Below are positions 18,031 to 31,600 of a DNA stretch of 42,251 nt, piece after piece; positions within the stretch are counted from its first letter, which is position 1, and each line of letters starts with the position of its first letter. The notes beneath the pieces were generated by a model. That model searched no databases, had not been told where the DNA came from, and was given only the letters and a program-made list of their open reading frames with translations. The position numbers and the translations under genes were made by a program. The stretch is taken from the IMG/VR virus record IMGVR_UViG_3300020473_000053, positions 1 to 42,251 of that record; one strand, given 5' to 3'. This DNA comes from a virus.

Positions 18031-19596
18031 TTAGAATTCCAGGATGATTTTAACGTCTTCTTTTTGTCTCTCATTACGAGCAACCAAGGGTCTATTATCA
18101 ATGTAAATAATTTCTCCCGATCCTTTATTTATCTCAGATTTAGATAACCCACCAACGAAGGTAGTTCCTAAGTTAATTAATTTAGTTCCAGTTGGATTAG
18201 TACTGATACCTATAAAGTTTTCATCAACTGTTCCATTGAAATTAGTTCCTCTAACAGCAACGGGAGATGACTCAAATTGATGTATTCTACCTGTTGTAGA
18301 AATTCCAGAATAATCAGTTTGATCATTAGTACTTGTATAGTTTAAAGATCTATCTCTAAAGTATTTTAATACTTGAGTTTCTTTGTCATACGACGCAACA
18401 TAACCAGTAGCCAAATTAGTATCTGGAGCAGTTCCAACTATTTGAGAGATTTCCTCACCAACATCAGGTGTTCCTTCTAAAGACTTAAACTTAATTGCTT
18501 GTAAAGAAGAAAAATTAGTTTCTGTGATAGTAGAAGCAGTCCCTGCAGCAGTTGGATTTTTTACAATTCCAACTTGTGCAAATTTGGTATCGGTTGGAAA
18601 ATCTTTCGTAGAATCATCAAATCTTGCATAAACTAAAACTTTATCAGTTCCCAATTCTTTATAAATGTCATATCCATGACCCAATGATGGTGGAATAATC
18701 GGAACTAACTTTGCCCTTTTGTTGACAGGAACATTACTACTTAATGGACCTAAATCTACAAGAGCATAAGTATATCCTTGACCACCAGAACTAACAGTTG
18801 CATTTATAATTTTACCTGCAACAACATCAACTCTAGCTGTTGCACCTTCACCATCTCCAATAATTTTAACCTCTTGACCTAAACCATCAGCATATGCACC
18901 ACCAGCATCTGCAATGTATATGTGCTTAATTTGGTTATTATTGGCAGTAGAATTACCATTCTCTCTCACTGCTCTTATTTGAGCATCTGTACTTGTAGAC
19001 CAATTATTAGGAACTGTTATATATTCAGTCGAATCAAACTTTATAATGTCACTTGGAGAAACTGTATAAAGATATTTCCAAATATAACCATCACCACTAG
19101 TACCAGCTCTAGATGGTTCTAAATCAGTAAATGTTGGTTCATCTTGAGATATATTTCCTTCTAGATTATCTCCAGTAGAACCATTATCGATACAAATATA
19201 AACTTTATAATCTGAATTCATTACATAATAGTTTGAGCGATACAAACTACTTGATTTTGTTAATGGACTTTGATTACTAGAACTATAATCATCTCGATAA
19301 ATTTCATATCTTGTGCCAGCAGCCCAATCTACCCTTCTAATAATTCTTCTAATATTGGCAGAAGAAATCTTCTTACCAAACATCATTGTATCACCAGAAT
19401 GTGCATTATAAGAAAAATTATCTACAGGTGCTGGAGTACCACCAGCACTATTCCATGTTGATTCTCTACCAAAACCATTAAGAGTTGGGTTTGGTAAACC
19501 AATATAGACATAATAAGAATTCTTATCAGACTCTACTGATTCTACAAAATTATTTGCGTTCAGAATTCTAAACTGATCAGTAACAATTGCCGACAT
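18031..19596 (-). CDS. gp8: Baseplate wedge protein gp8
   Basis: 521 aa versus 334 in T4. N-terminal MSAIVTDQFRILNANNFVES, then YYVYIGLPNPT, IIRRVDWAAGTRYEIYRDDY, NYYVMNSDYKVYICIDNGS and SGDGYIWKYLYTVSPSDIIK are hallmark segments of the gp8 family. Extra length comes from a GxGY-type beta region near residues 225-285 (DAGGAYADGLGQEVKI; SSGGQGYTYALVDLG) and a Thr-rich C-terminal part. In T4 gp8 dimers join gp10, gp7, gp6, gp53 and gp25 in the baseplate wedge. A perfect late promoter TATAAATA lies 28 nt upstream, so it may start its own late transcript. Confidence 0.9.
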   Translation of the reverse strand: MSAIVTDQFRILNANNFVESVESDKNSYYVYIGLPNPTLNGFGRESTWNSAGGTPAPVDNFSYNAHSGDTMMFGKKISSANIRRIIRRVDWAAGTRYEIYRDDYSSSNQSPLTKSSSLYRSNYYVMNSDYKVYICIDNGSTGDNLEGNISQDEPTFTDLEPSRAGTSGDGYIWKYLYTVSPSDIIKFDSTEYITVPNNWSTSTDAQIRAVRENGNSTANNNQIKHIYIADAGGAYADGLGQEVKIIGDGEGATARVDVVAGKIINATVSSGGQGYTYALVDLGPLSSNVPVNKRAKLVPIIPPSLGHGYDIYKELGTDKVLVYARFDDSTKDFPTDTKFAQVGIVKNPTAAGTASTITETNFSSLQAIKFKSLEGTPDVGEEISQIVGTAPDTNLATGYVASYDKETQVLKYFRDRSLNYTSTNDQTDYSGISTTGRIHQFESSPVAVRGTNFNGTVDENFIGISTNPTGTKLINLGTTFVGGLSKSEINKGSGEIIYIDNRPLVARNERQKEDVKIILEF

Positions 19597-19623
19597 TTTG
19601 TTATTAACTAAACTTTTTTTCTT

Positions 19624-19631
19624 TATTTATA
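19624..19631 (-). promoter_or_regulatory. T4-type late promoter TATAAATA
   Basis: Exact match to the T4 late consensus on the minus strand, in the 50-nt gap between the stop of the giant gene and the ATG of gp8, 28 nt upstream of that ATG. It would let gp8 and the following genes be transcribed without reading through 15.7 kb of giant gene. Confidence 0.75.
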
Positions 19632-19646
19632 CCCTATTAGGATTAA

Positions 19647-22600
19647 TTATATTTTCATCCTAAGAGCACCAGTATTTCTCAATCCCTTTAAGGATTGATT
19701 ATCATAATTTCTTCTTTGGATTGTTGGGAATGTAGTCAACCCAGAATCAACAGTTAATCCAGTTACTCCAATGGAGATAGGACTTGTTTCTCTGGTTAAA
19801 TCATCACCATAGATTCTACCCCATGATAGTCTACCTAGAGAGGTAGTTAATCCAGCATCACCTAAAGGTCCAGGACCATCATAATATCCAGTTGCTGCAA
19901 AACCAGTAATAGTCTCAGTAGTACTTAAGATATTACATGTTATATATCCACGTTTACCTAATGTATACGTTTCAGCAACTTTATAGATGTTATCCAAGTA
20001 AGTAGATCCAATACTTACTATTTCATTATCATTATTATCTACAGAAGTAACTGCAGCACCACCTTTACCTGCTGTCCACCTATTATTATTAGGTTGATAT
20101 GAATCATCAGGGAACCATTTACCAGTAGTAACAGCACCACCAACAGTAAAGAATGTATCTTGAATCAATACTGGATATCCAACAATAAGATCACTAGCAA
20201 CTTTATCAGCATAATAATCAAATCTAACTGCTAATGGATGACCATTAGTACCTGCTGATGTACTAATTCCAGTAATAATACCAGTAAACCCTTGAACATT
20301 TCCAATCCTAGTGATTTTTTCTGTATCATAATATGGTCTTGGTAATATAACTTGTGGTGGATTTGTGTTGGTATATCCTAAACCAATATTGTCAATGGTT
20401 ATTGAATCAATCTTACCGTTAACTATATTAGCAGTTGCTTCAGCAAAGGTAGAAAGACCAACAGTAGCAAATTCGTCCTTAGTAACAGTTCCAACACCAA
20501 TTGAAACAAAGTTTGTAGTTATTCCAAGAGTACTAATTCCTAAAGTAGGATCATATTCAATGCCATTAAAGACATAGTTTGGAGCACTTATATAAAGTGT
20601 AACTCCAGCACCAATGTATCCACTACCCGAATTTTCAATCGTAAAGGATTCAATATCACCTCTAGTAGAAACATTTGCTGTAACTACACCACCAACATAA
20701 TCTGATGATGGTAATAATAAAGTATCTACAAAATTAATATTTGTTTGATAGCGATCCTCTGCATCTAATGCGGGATTATTTTCATCTTCATAGAAGAATG
20801 ATTCTGCATCATCAACAAATATTCCACCATTAAGTCCAACTCCAGTAGAAGCATTTACATCATAAATTATTTTTGCTGTAGGATATATTTGAGGTTCAAT
20901 AGATTCTCTAGATTTAGATATTAGAGATCCTTTTACCCACTTATCATGTTTTTGTTTTGTCCATTCAAGTGGTTTACCAATTTCTTCATTTATTCCACGA
21001 CCAGTGTATATTGTTGTCTCTGTAAGATCAGAACCAAGAATTTCCTTAATTGTTCTATTACTCTCTTGAGTAATAGTGTATGGATCTACATTCTCATCAA
21101 TATGATCTGGATGCTGATTAATTCTAACTAAATCTCCAACCTTAATAGATTCTGTTTCATCAACAATCTCAATATCTACTCCATCTTCTCCTTTATAGAA
21201 GAATATATCAACCTTATCACTAAATGTTGGTGCTTCAGTGAACATAAATGTTGTTCCACCTTGGAATTGATATGCTATATTTGGTGTCTGAAGTACACCA
21301 TTCACAAATATCATTAATACTGCATTAAGATCTATTTGCGAAGATAATTTAGAAGTTTTATCAACCTCAAAACTCAATAATTGACCATTAAAGAATAATG
21401 GGAATCTTCTTCTATATCCATCTTGAAGGTAACTAATAGTATCAATAAAATCTAATTCACCAAACTGCCAAGCAGCGAAATAATCATTAAATACCTCAAC
21501 AATTTCAAGTTCAAATTCTTGTATTGGTCTTTGTAATCTCTTATCAACAACCAAACCAGATGGTTTTAATTTATCACCAACCTTGAAGGAATGTCCCTGT
21601 CTAGCAATTTTAAAATCTGCTATCTCAAACATACTACGAGCAATACCAATGCTAGTATGTGCTGCACCAACGTCCAAATTAACTAATAGATTTTGACCTG
21701 TTGCTTCTGTTAATCCAACTCCAAGTCTAGAGATACCAATAACAGGCACATTTTCATACACTGGATCAGGTATTTCTAATTCTGGGTTAACATATCTTGC
21801 ACCAGGATTGTTTATTGTTAATGCTAATGAACCACCAGAAGAAGCAGGTGATTTACCAACCATTACTCTGAAATCATCACCAGCAACTTTACCTACAGGT
21901 AATTCTATTCTATGTGCAGGATCAGTTATACGTGGATAAGAATGAAGTGTTTGATGATTATCATTCGCACATGTAAATGTTAAAGATGAGGTTTCAATAC
22001 CTACAGTATCATTTGATTTAAGAATACAACCATTCTTAATATCTACAATTGTATGTGGATATTTTTCATCAGATGGATTTGGATTAACATTAACCTTAAA
22101 TGTATTAATAGTTCTATTTGTAATTGTTAACCATTTTCCACTAGCATAATCAGTAGGTCTAGGATAACTATGTCTAGTTACATTACCATCTTTTGTGCAA
22201 GTAAATGTTAGTGAATTATCCTCAATAAGAATCTTATCATTAACTTGATATCCATGACCATTCTTGGTAATCGTCAATACACCAGAATTCTGATTATAAG
22301 CAACATTACTTGGTGTAATAGTAGAACAACCAACATAATCGTGAGAAGGACTGGTTAATATTAATTCACCTGTAGATGGATCATATTTTCCATCAGTAAT
22401 ATTGCGATTTACTAATGGTGATTTTCCAACAAAAACAGTAACTTCATTTCCTACTACAGAAACTGGAACGTTTGATGAATTGTGTATTGGATCAGTGTGA
22501 CGAGGATAAGTATGCTCTGTAGCATGATTATCTCTAGTACAGGTAAATGTTAATGAATTTGTTGCTATACCAATTGAATTTACATTAGTAATTCCATGAC

Positions 22601-25600
22601 CACTAGGTACAGTTAGGACTAAGTTACCAGTATCTGCATCATAAGTTGCATTAGTTGGTGTTACCTTAGTTCCTGCCCAATAATCAATAGCAATACAATC
22701 AGTATTCTCTGTTCCAGGAACAAAGATATGTTCATAATCACCACCAGTAAATGCAGCACCTGCTTTAGCTTCAACAAATTTATGTACGTTAGGTGAAACA
22801 ATGGCACTAACAGATCCACCTGTACCACCTCCACCACCAGATCCAACATTTATAACGATAGTTGTATCTGTTGTCTTACCAATACCAATAACTTCAGATG
22901 AACCTGCTGGATCAGTTGTACGTGGATATGTATGACCACCTAGATGATTATCTCTAGAACATGTAAATGTTAATGAATTTTCAGTAAGTACAACACTATT
23001 ATTTGCCTTTTCTAAACCACCAGTCATTCCAGATACAAATGTATGAGGATAATTTCCACCAGTAGTTACAGCATCGTTATCTGCTGTTACAAATGTATGT
23101 CTTGTTATATTTGTAGAAGGTATTGTTGATAGAACTTGAAGTGTTATAGTTGTATCTGTTACTGACTGAATGATAAAACCAGATGTGTAGAATGGATCAG
23201 TTGTTCTTGGATAACCTTTCTGAGATGTGTTATCATCAACATCACAAGTAAATTTCAATGATTCTTCTGCAATCTTAACATTTGTTCCAGCTCTCAATGA
23301 ATGAGTACCAATGGTCAATTCCATTAAACCAGTTACTGGATCATATTCAGCATCAGTAGGAGTAAATTTCAATAAAGCAGATACACCGACATTAACAACA
23401 AATGAATCTGTAGTCTGCGATGCAACACTAATCCACTTACCACTTACTGGATCTGAAGGTCTTGGATAATGATGACTTGTTGCATGATTATCCATCTCAC
23501 ATGTAAGAGTGATAGCATTATCCTTAAATCTAACTTTATCAGCAGTAGTAAATCCATGATCAGAAGTAATAGCACCTGGAAGTGCTGAATTAAATTCATG
23601 ATCGCTAGTATCTGTAATAGCACCTTGTCCACCATTTACATTAACTGTAATAGTATTCCAAGTTGTTGCTGTTATAGGAAGCCAAGTATTATGTGCATAA
23701 TCTTTCCCATTACCTGTACTTGCACCAGATGATCTAGGATATGACTTAACAGTCTGCTGATTGTCATCATTGTAATTGCAAGTAAATTTAATAGACTCTT
23801 CAGCAATTTTAATCTTATTGGATGTAGTTAAATAATGACCACTTCCAATTGTTAATACCATATCACCACTTGTAGGATTATATGTTGCATTTGATACATC
23901 AAAACTATTACCAGTAGTAGTTACCTGAAGTTCACCATTTACAGGATTATATGATGCATCAGTTATTGTATGTGAGCTAGAACCTCTTAAATTGTGTGCA
24001 CCAAGTGTTAATACTAACTCTCCACTATGTGATGTATAAACAGCATCTGTAGGAGTATACTTATCAGAAGGACCACCACCGTATAATTGTATAGAATCAT
24101 CAGCAGAACTAACAAACTTATGATCAAATTCTATATCAGTAACTCCAATAGCAACTGGTTCTCTATAACCAGATCCTAATTGTAGATCTGGATAATATTC
24201 ATATGCATAAGCACTTGAATTATCATGGAAGATATGTCTGATAGTGCAAATACCAGCCATTGCCTCAAATGTTCTCTCAGATATTATTCCAGTTACAGAT
24301 ATTGGTCTTTCGGTATCTTGGAAGAATGATGTCGTAAACCCAACGTAATTAAGAGTACGAATACAATCAGGAGTTGCACCTACGAATGTATGATCAGTAG
24401 TATTAGTTGGTGTTAATCCACGTAAAATATTAACCTTAAATGTATCTGTTTGAGAATCAAATACAGTTAAAAATTCATCATATGCTGGATCTGTTACTCT
24501 AGGATATTCATGATTACCACTACCATGAGTACATGTAAATGTTAGAGATTCCTTTTCAATCTTAATTGCATCACCATTTGCAAGACCATGACCAGCAATT
24601 TTTATAGTTAAGTCTCCTGTAGTTGAATTATAGGAAGTTCCTGATACATCAGGTGTTCCAACTGAATTTGTTGGACATATAAATTCTAATCCTTTTAACT
24701 TAATTAGTTTAGGATATCCTAATGCAAATCCATGAAGACCAGTAGTAGTAACTGTTATAATTCCAGTAATATTGTCATAAGCAGCTGTCTGAATACCAAG
24801 ACTACTTCTATTAACCATAGAAGATGTTCCTACACCAACAATACCATCTAAAGTATTTGCAGCAAATCTATTAGAAGAAATTTCCTTTGTATCGAATCTA
24901 GCTTTAGCACCTTCTAAAGGAGCATATCCAACACCTGGTGTTGATCCCATAGAAACTATCAGACCACCTCTTGGTAATTGATTCTGATTAATATCAAATT
25001 CTGACTGCATCATTTGCCCATTTTCTGAGCTAATTCCTGTAAATACTACACTTGATATTCCTGCAACAGGTGCTGTCTCAAATTCATAGTTGTTACCAGA
25101 ATTATTAAGTGTTAATGGTGTCTGGAATACTCCATTAATAAACAGAATTCCATTACCAATACTAACACCACTAATTGTATCTGCTGCTCCTACAGTTAAT
25201 GAATATGTTCTACCTATTCCAGTAAAATTATCTGAAATATCATCAAATACCATATTGGTATCATAATTCTGCCTTAAGAAAGTTCTTCCACTAAATTCTG
25301 CTCTTACATAAGGAAGATTTGTTATACTTCTTCTTTCTCTAGTATTTCCTTTAGGTGGATCTAAGAACCATACAGTACTATCAACAATATTGAAAGATCC
25401 TCTATGAACTCTAGCAACTGATTCATCATCATGTTCAATTGCTGGTATACCCAAAGATCCTCTTTGTACTCTAACAACAGGTAATGTACAAATACCAAGA
25501 GCAACATCTTTAGAATCGTTTATAGTTCCAAGACCAACACTTGCAAATCCTACCTGCTCAACCTTCATATATTCATTATCAATTTTAAGAACATCTCTTG

Positions 25601-28600
25601 GTTGAATAGAACTTATTCCACTTAAGACAAATTGAGAAGTTGCTGCACCTATTGCACCATCAAGTTCGTGTGAAATTGCAGTAAATGTAATTGGTTGTTG
25701 AACAATACCATCAAGACCAATAACAGTTTTACTCAACTTCTTGGTCATATCAAATCTATGTGCATTACCTTCACCAACACCAGTAACAGTAATAGCAATT
25801 CCAGTATTTACATATTCCTTTCTACTGAATATTTGGAATTCATTCTCATTTATTACACTAACATAAACATTTGATGGCATTATATCAGTTATAATACCAG
25901 CATTATTTGTAGTAGATCCTATTGATATTGCAGTAGCACCAATACCAATAAACGTAGAACCTGCTGAGTACTCTAATTCTTCATTATCATTAAAGAAGTG
26001 ATTGTTAATCTTAAATACATCTTTATCTTCAACTGATGTAGGATTAAAACGTTTGCTATAGATTGGAACACCTTCGTGCTTAAGATCAAAATCAATCTTA
26101 TTTGCTCTATTTCCATTTGCACCATCATATGCAGATAATATTAAATCATTTACAACTGGACCATATTCCAGTGCAGGAGGTTCATTAGCAAAGTCATTAA
26201 AACGATTGAAGACCTCATTGTATGCTTGAACTTCAATAACTGCATTTGTATAATCTAAAGTATTACCAGTTCCATCATCTGGATAGAAACTAAATGCAAC
26301 CTGATTTCCAACATTAGTAGTTCCAAATGTACCTAAACCAATAGTAGAATTAATAGGAACAAATGGATATTCTGTTATTGATATAGTAGAAGCATCATTA
26401 AAGAGAACTACCTGATGAATAGAAGAAGTTTTTCCACAAGAAACTCTAACAAGAGATTTAACACTTGAATCAAGATCACTATTAATATTAGTGACTAATA
26501 TAGGTGCTGTTGCATTTCCAGAATGATATGTAGACTCTAATCTACCACTTCTTTCTGCACCAACTGGTTGTCCAGGAACTGCATAACGATATGTACCAAT
26601 ACCTGCAGTTGTTGTACCAAATCCAACAACATTTGCACTTATTGATAATGTTCTAGATCTATCATTTTCACACTCAAGATAAACTCTATCTGTACCAGAA
26701 TCGTATCTAGCAGTAATTAAACCTACTCTACTTGAACTATATGTGTATGTTAAATTGTCTGCATATATTTCAGAAATATATGTTGCTGTACCATCAAAAT
26801 CAACATTAACTTCACTATAGTTAATTTGTTTTGTAACATCATCCTGAACAACTACATTAGCATATAATGCATTGAAATCACTAGTTGGCCAACTTAATAT
26901 CTCTGTAGTATCTGGTCCAAATACAAACCTATCCTCAAATCTATCTAAAAATTCAATTGGAGTAGCAGAAACTGTCTGATTCGTACTAGAAACTACACGA
27001 TCTCCATCCTCATTAAAACTAACAACTACTAATTCAGCAGAAGTATCAGAGAGAATAGAAGTAATTGCTGTTCCTACTCTTATACTATCTCCACTTAGAT
27101 GTGCTCCAAGCATATCTGAAGTTAATGGTGTATCAGCAGGTACTGTTAATTGAGTATTAGTAATACTTCCTAAAGCAGTTGTTATACCTGTTCTAACCTT
27201 TGTAGTTGTTCCTGTTAGATCTATAGACCCTATACTTTGTGCTCCAGTAGAAGCAATACTTGTATTAAAGTTTGATTTTAGTATTTTAATATCATGATCT
27301 TTATCAAACTGTTCTTCAGGATTAAATACTAGAGTCTTTCTTTGGAAAGTATCAGATTCTGCAACAAATTCTCCTAATTGCTTATTAGAAAAATCTGTAG
27401 ATTTCTCTAACATATAAGCATTATTTGTTGATGTTAATACGACTAAATCTGTAAGTTGTATATCGTAGGTATCTGGATCAACAACCTGAATTAAGTATCT
27501 TCCAAAATTAGTAGTTACTTCTTCAATTTCAGTAAATAAGTCCTGCAATCCTTTACTGGAGAATCTTCCACTAATATCATCATGAATAAGAACTCTATTT
27601 GTTTTACACTTAGTGTAATCTGTTAATTTTACATTCTCAAATTGAATGAATTTAGATTTATTTCCTCTGGAATCATAATCCAATACCATATCAAAATTAT
27701 TAATAGTATCAACTCTTCTTTCGTTAGTTACATCTAATACAAGTACATTATTAGTAGTTGCAGCATAACCAGAATTAACTTTAGATGAAGAACCAACGCT
27801 AACATCAGCAAAATTCTTTAATCCAACTGGATGAACTAACCTATTAACTGGATCAGAAATTTTATCCCAAGTAATTGGACTCTTAATAGAATATGAAAGA
27901 TTTTGATAATAATCATTATTAGGAATTACTTGGAAATCTTCATCCAATTTACCAATTTCATCAGACCATCCATAATCCTGACGATTAGAATAATCTACCT
28001 CAAATCTTGCTTCATTCTTATTAATGCCAGTAACAGTAGCAGTAACGTTACTAGTACTACCTTTTATTCTAGCACCTATTTCTAGATCATAGGTTCCATC
28101 AATCTTAATATAATCATCTCTAGCATCTACAACAAATAGATTTTGTTCCAAATAAGTATTATTAAATTTAACATATAATTTCTCATTTATTGTAAATCTA
28201 CCTCTTTCTTGAATTGATTCAAGAATAGGATATTTGTTTCTATTAACAATAGTTGCATATCCAGATTGGAATGTTTTAGCAATACCTGGATTTGTAGTCA
28301 GTCCACTTATACTATATTTTAATACTGCTGGATTAGAATTAATAAAGTCTTGTATCTTAAAGAATCTAAACTGATAATTAGCAGAATTGTAACCATCACC
28401 ATCAGATATAGTATTCATACCAACAGTTGATGACTGCTGAGTTCCTATACCAGATTCTCCAAATAATTCAACACCTTCTACAAAAATATCATCACCTATC
28501 TCAAATGGAGGAACTACAAATCCATTAATTGGAGTGTCTAAAACGCATGTAACAATTCCTGATCCACCACCAACAATAGAGTTAATTCCCACACCATTAG

Positions 28601-31600
28601 AATTATTAACTGATATAATCCTATGATTAACTGAAGTTAATCCTTGTATAGGAGCAAGTATATCAATTTCTGATATAGATTGGTTTGGAACCTTAGCTAT
28701 CAATGAAGTCTCATCAACAATCTCATCGTTTTGTGGATCATAAACAACAATATCAGGAACACTTAAATATTCTTTACCACCATCAACAATCTTAATATCC
28801 TTAATAGTATCTAAATTATCAAGTCGTATTACTGGTGAAACAAATGCTTCTGGACTTAAAGTCTTATCAGAAGAATATTCATATCCAATATCTACAATTC
28901 TAACATCCCTAATTCTACCTATAGATGTTGATAATGCTACAATATTAGCATTTTTACCATTCATACTAACAATGTTAGAGAATGCTGGTAGACTCTTATA
29001 ATTATATCCTCTAGATATAGTTTTTACTTCTTTAATTGTACCTTGTACATTTGTTGATTCTGTAGCATATTCAATAGTTTCACATTGATCTTCTGCATAT
29101 GTAAGAACTGTAGGAATAGATCTTGGAGATATCTTAAATGTATCAGATGTTATTCCGAATATACTATAATCTCCACTATATGCACTATCAACAAAATTTA
29201 TTTGTGAATAATTTTCAACTTTAGTATCTGCTGTACTAATAAATCCAGATTTGGTTAACGAATAATATAAACGAGTTGGAGCTGATTTTGAGAATGATAA
29301 TGATACAGTACTATTATCACCAACACCAACAGTACCAAAACCAACTACATTGAAAGTAGAACTATCCGATGAACTATTGTATTCATTCTTAAATTCATAA
29401 TCATAGAAAATCTTAAAATCATATCCAAGTAAATTAGGATCAGAAACATTAAATGTTAATTTTGAGTTTTTAACAACATTAATTGCTGGATTTATTAAAC
29501 CAACCTGATGATCATCAGATAAAGTAGATCCAATACTAATCAATGCTGGAGGATCAACCTTAACATCCCTTAAGGTTTTTCCTAAACTGAATTTATCAGA
29601 ATTTACCTCATAAACATAATACGCACCTGTAGATAAACCAATCAAAGGTATAGTAGTATCATAAAATAATCTATCACCAGTATGATATCCATGATCAGTT
29701 ATTGAAATTGTATTATGAATCTCATCTACTTGTGCCGTTGGGAATCCAACCTGATTTATTATTAATTTTCCTTCACCAATTGAGGTTCCACCAAGTCCAA
29801 CAGTTAATGGTGCAGTACTACCTAATCCAACAACACAATTAGGAACAACATTTAAGCTGATAACATCAGAATTTCTTAATCCATGCGTATCAGTATTAGC
29901 AGCACCTATTTTTGTACTTACTGTAGATACAATCTTATTAATATCACCCAATACTTGATCGTGATTAGATTTTAGAAAATACTCTGAATCATCTGATCCA
30001 TTACCGTGGAAAAATAAACCTTCACTTGTACTACCTATAGATGCTCTTAAAGTTACAAGACCAACATAATTTTGACCTTTATTAATTGCATAAACGGTAG
30101 AAACATCTGTAGTTACATTTGGAATATTGAAGAGTGGGAAATCATTATTATTTGCAATATCAGTTTGACCTACAATTAATGAAGTTGCACTACCTCTTTT
30201 ACCTATAGTTAATTTTTGACCCGTCTTGAATGGATGATTTGGAATATAAATTGTTCTTGTAGGAATAGGAACTGATTTAGTTGTCTCTCCTATAGTATGA
30301 TCAACACTTATACCACCACCAACTGTAGTACCTAGACCAACTGATTGAGGTGCATTAAAATAAACTAGATCGTCAATAGTAGATGTAAATTCTTTAGTTC
30401 TAACTGGAATAGTAATTTTACTGTTTAGAACATCAATTTTTGAGCTATAAGTATGTGCAATACCAACACTATATCTCTTAACCCTTAAAATAGAACCTAA
30501 TGGGAAGATATTCAGAACCTTAACAATCTCAGTGTCACTAATTCTTAAACTAGAACCAACAGAAACTGTATTTGGTATAATATTGACATAGATATCATCA
30601 ATTCTACCCTCAACAACTGAATTAGCAGTCATTGATTTTGCTAATCCAATAACATCAGTCTTAATACCTATAGAAAATGAATCTGTAAGGTGTACAATAG
30701 AACTACTAAGTCCAGAAATAGCAACAGTATCCTTATTGTTTAATTCAATATATGGGAAATATGATGCTTCTACTTCATGATCATTTTTCCAAACAAATGT
30801 AGCATTCTCATATGCTTCTATTTCAGTATCAATACGAGAAATACCAATACCAACTATAGATTTAACAGTTCCTCTAAGTCCAGATCCACTAGTATTTGCA
30901 TTATCAAAGACTGTAAAATCACCAACTGCATATCCATCACCACCATCTAATACTCCAATAGTATCAACAGGTCCAGCAGTTACAGATTCAACAGTAGTAA
31001 GTTGTCTAAGGAATTCATTAGATTCTATTATAGAATCATTATTTACTCCAACCTTACCAACTTTATGTGGGAAGGTGTTTCTAGAAAGTTTAGTAGTATT
31101 GAAATCTAAATCTTGTGTTAGATAAGTATTTGTTGAAATAAAGGGAGAACGATAAGAATTACCAATAAAATAAGGATATTTTGGTTCTAACTTATTAGTT
31201 TGTGTGGATGTTGTAACTCCAGCAAAATATGCATAAACTCCATTAGGAAATTCTGGTGTTTTACAGAATCTTCCATTATGAATATCAAGATCACCAGAAC
31301 CATCAAAGTAATAATCATCAGTAAAGTATCCTGATGGGAATTTATTTAAGTCTATAGGTCTATCAATAACCTTATTACTGTCTAACTTATAACCAGGTCT
31401 CATTATATGAACTTCTGGACCTAATTCATCAGGACTTATATACCCATATGGTCCATATATTGGATTACCATCGTATGCCCATCCTATAATTGGAGAATGT
31501 CCACTAATTGGATTAGGATCATTAAATAATGTGCCAATATCTTCAGTATATCCAACCACATTAAGATGTAATGATTCACCACCAACATCAGGATTTAGAT

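Noticed and set aside
22661-23635. Minus-strand frames of 62-63 aa within the YPR array (22661-22849, 23444-23635)
   Set aside because: They are alternative frames of the repetitive giant gene; their Leu/Ile/Val-rich content follows from frame-shifted Thr/Ser codons.
21890-24570. Repeat array considered as a possible CRISPR
   Set aside because: Intervals are irregular multiples of three, the units are diverged and the frame stays open throughout: these are protein repeats.
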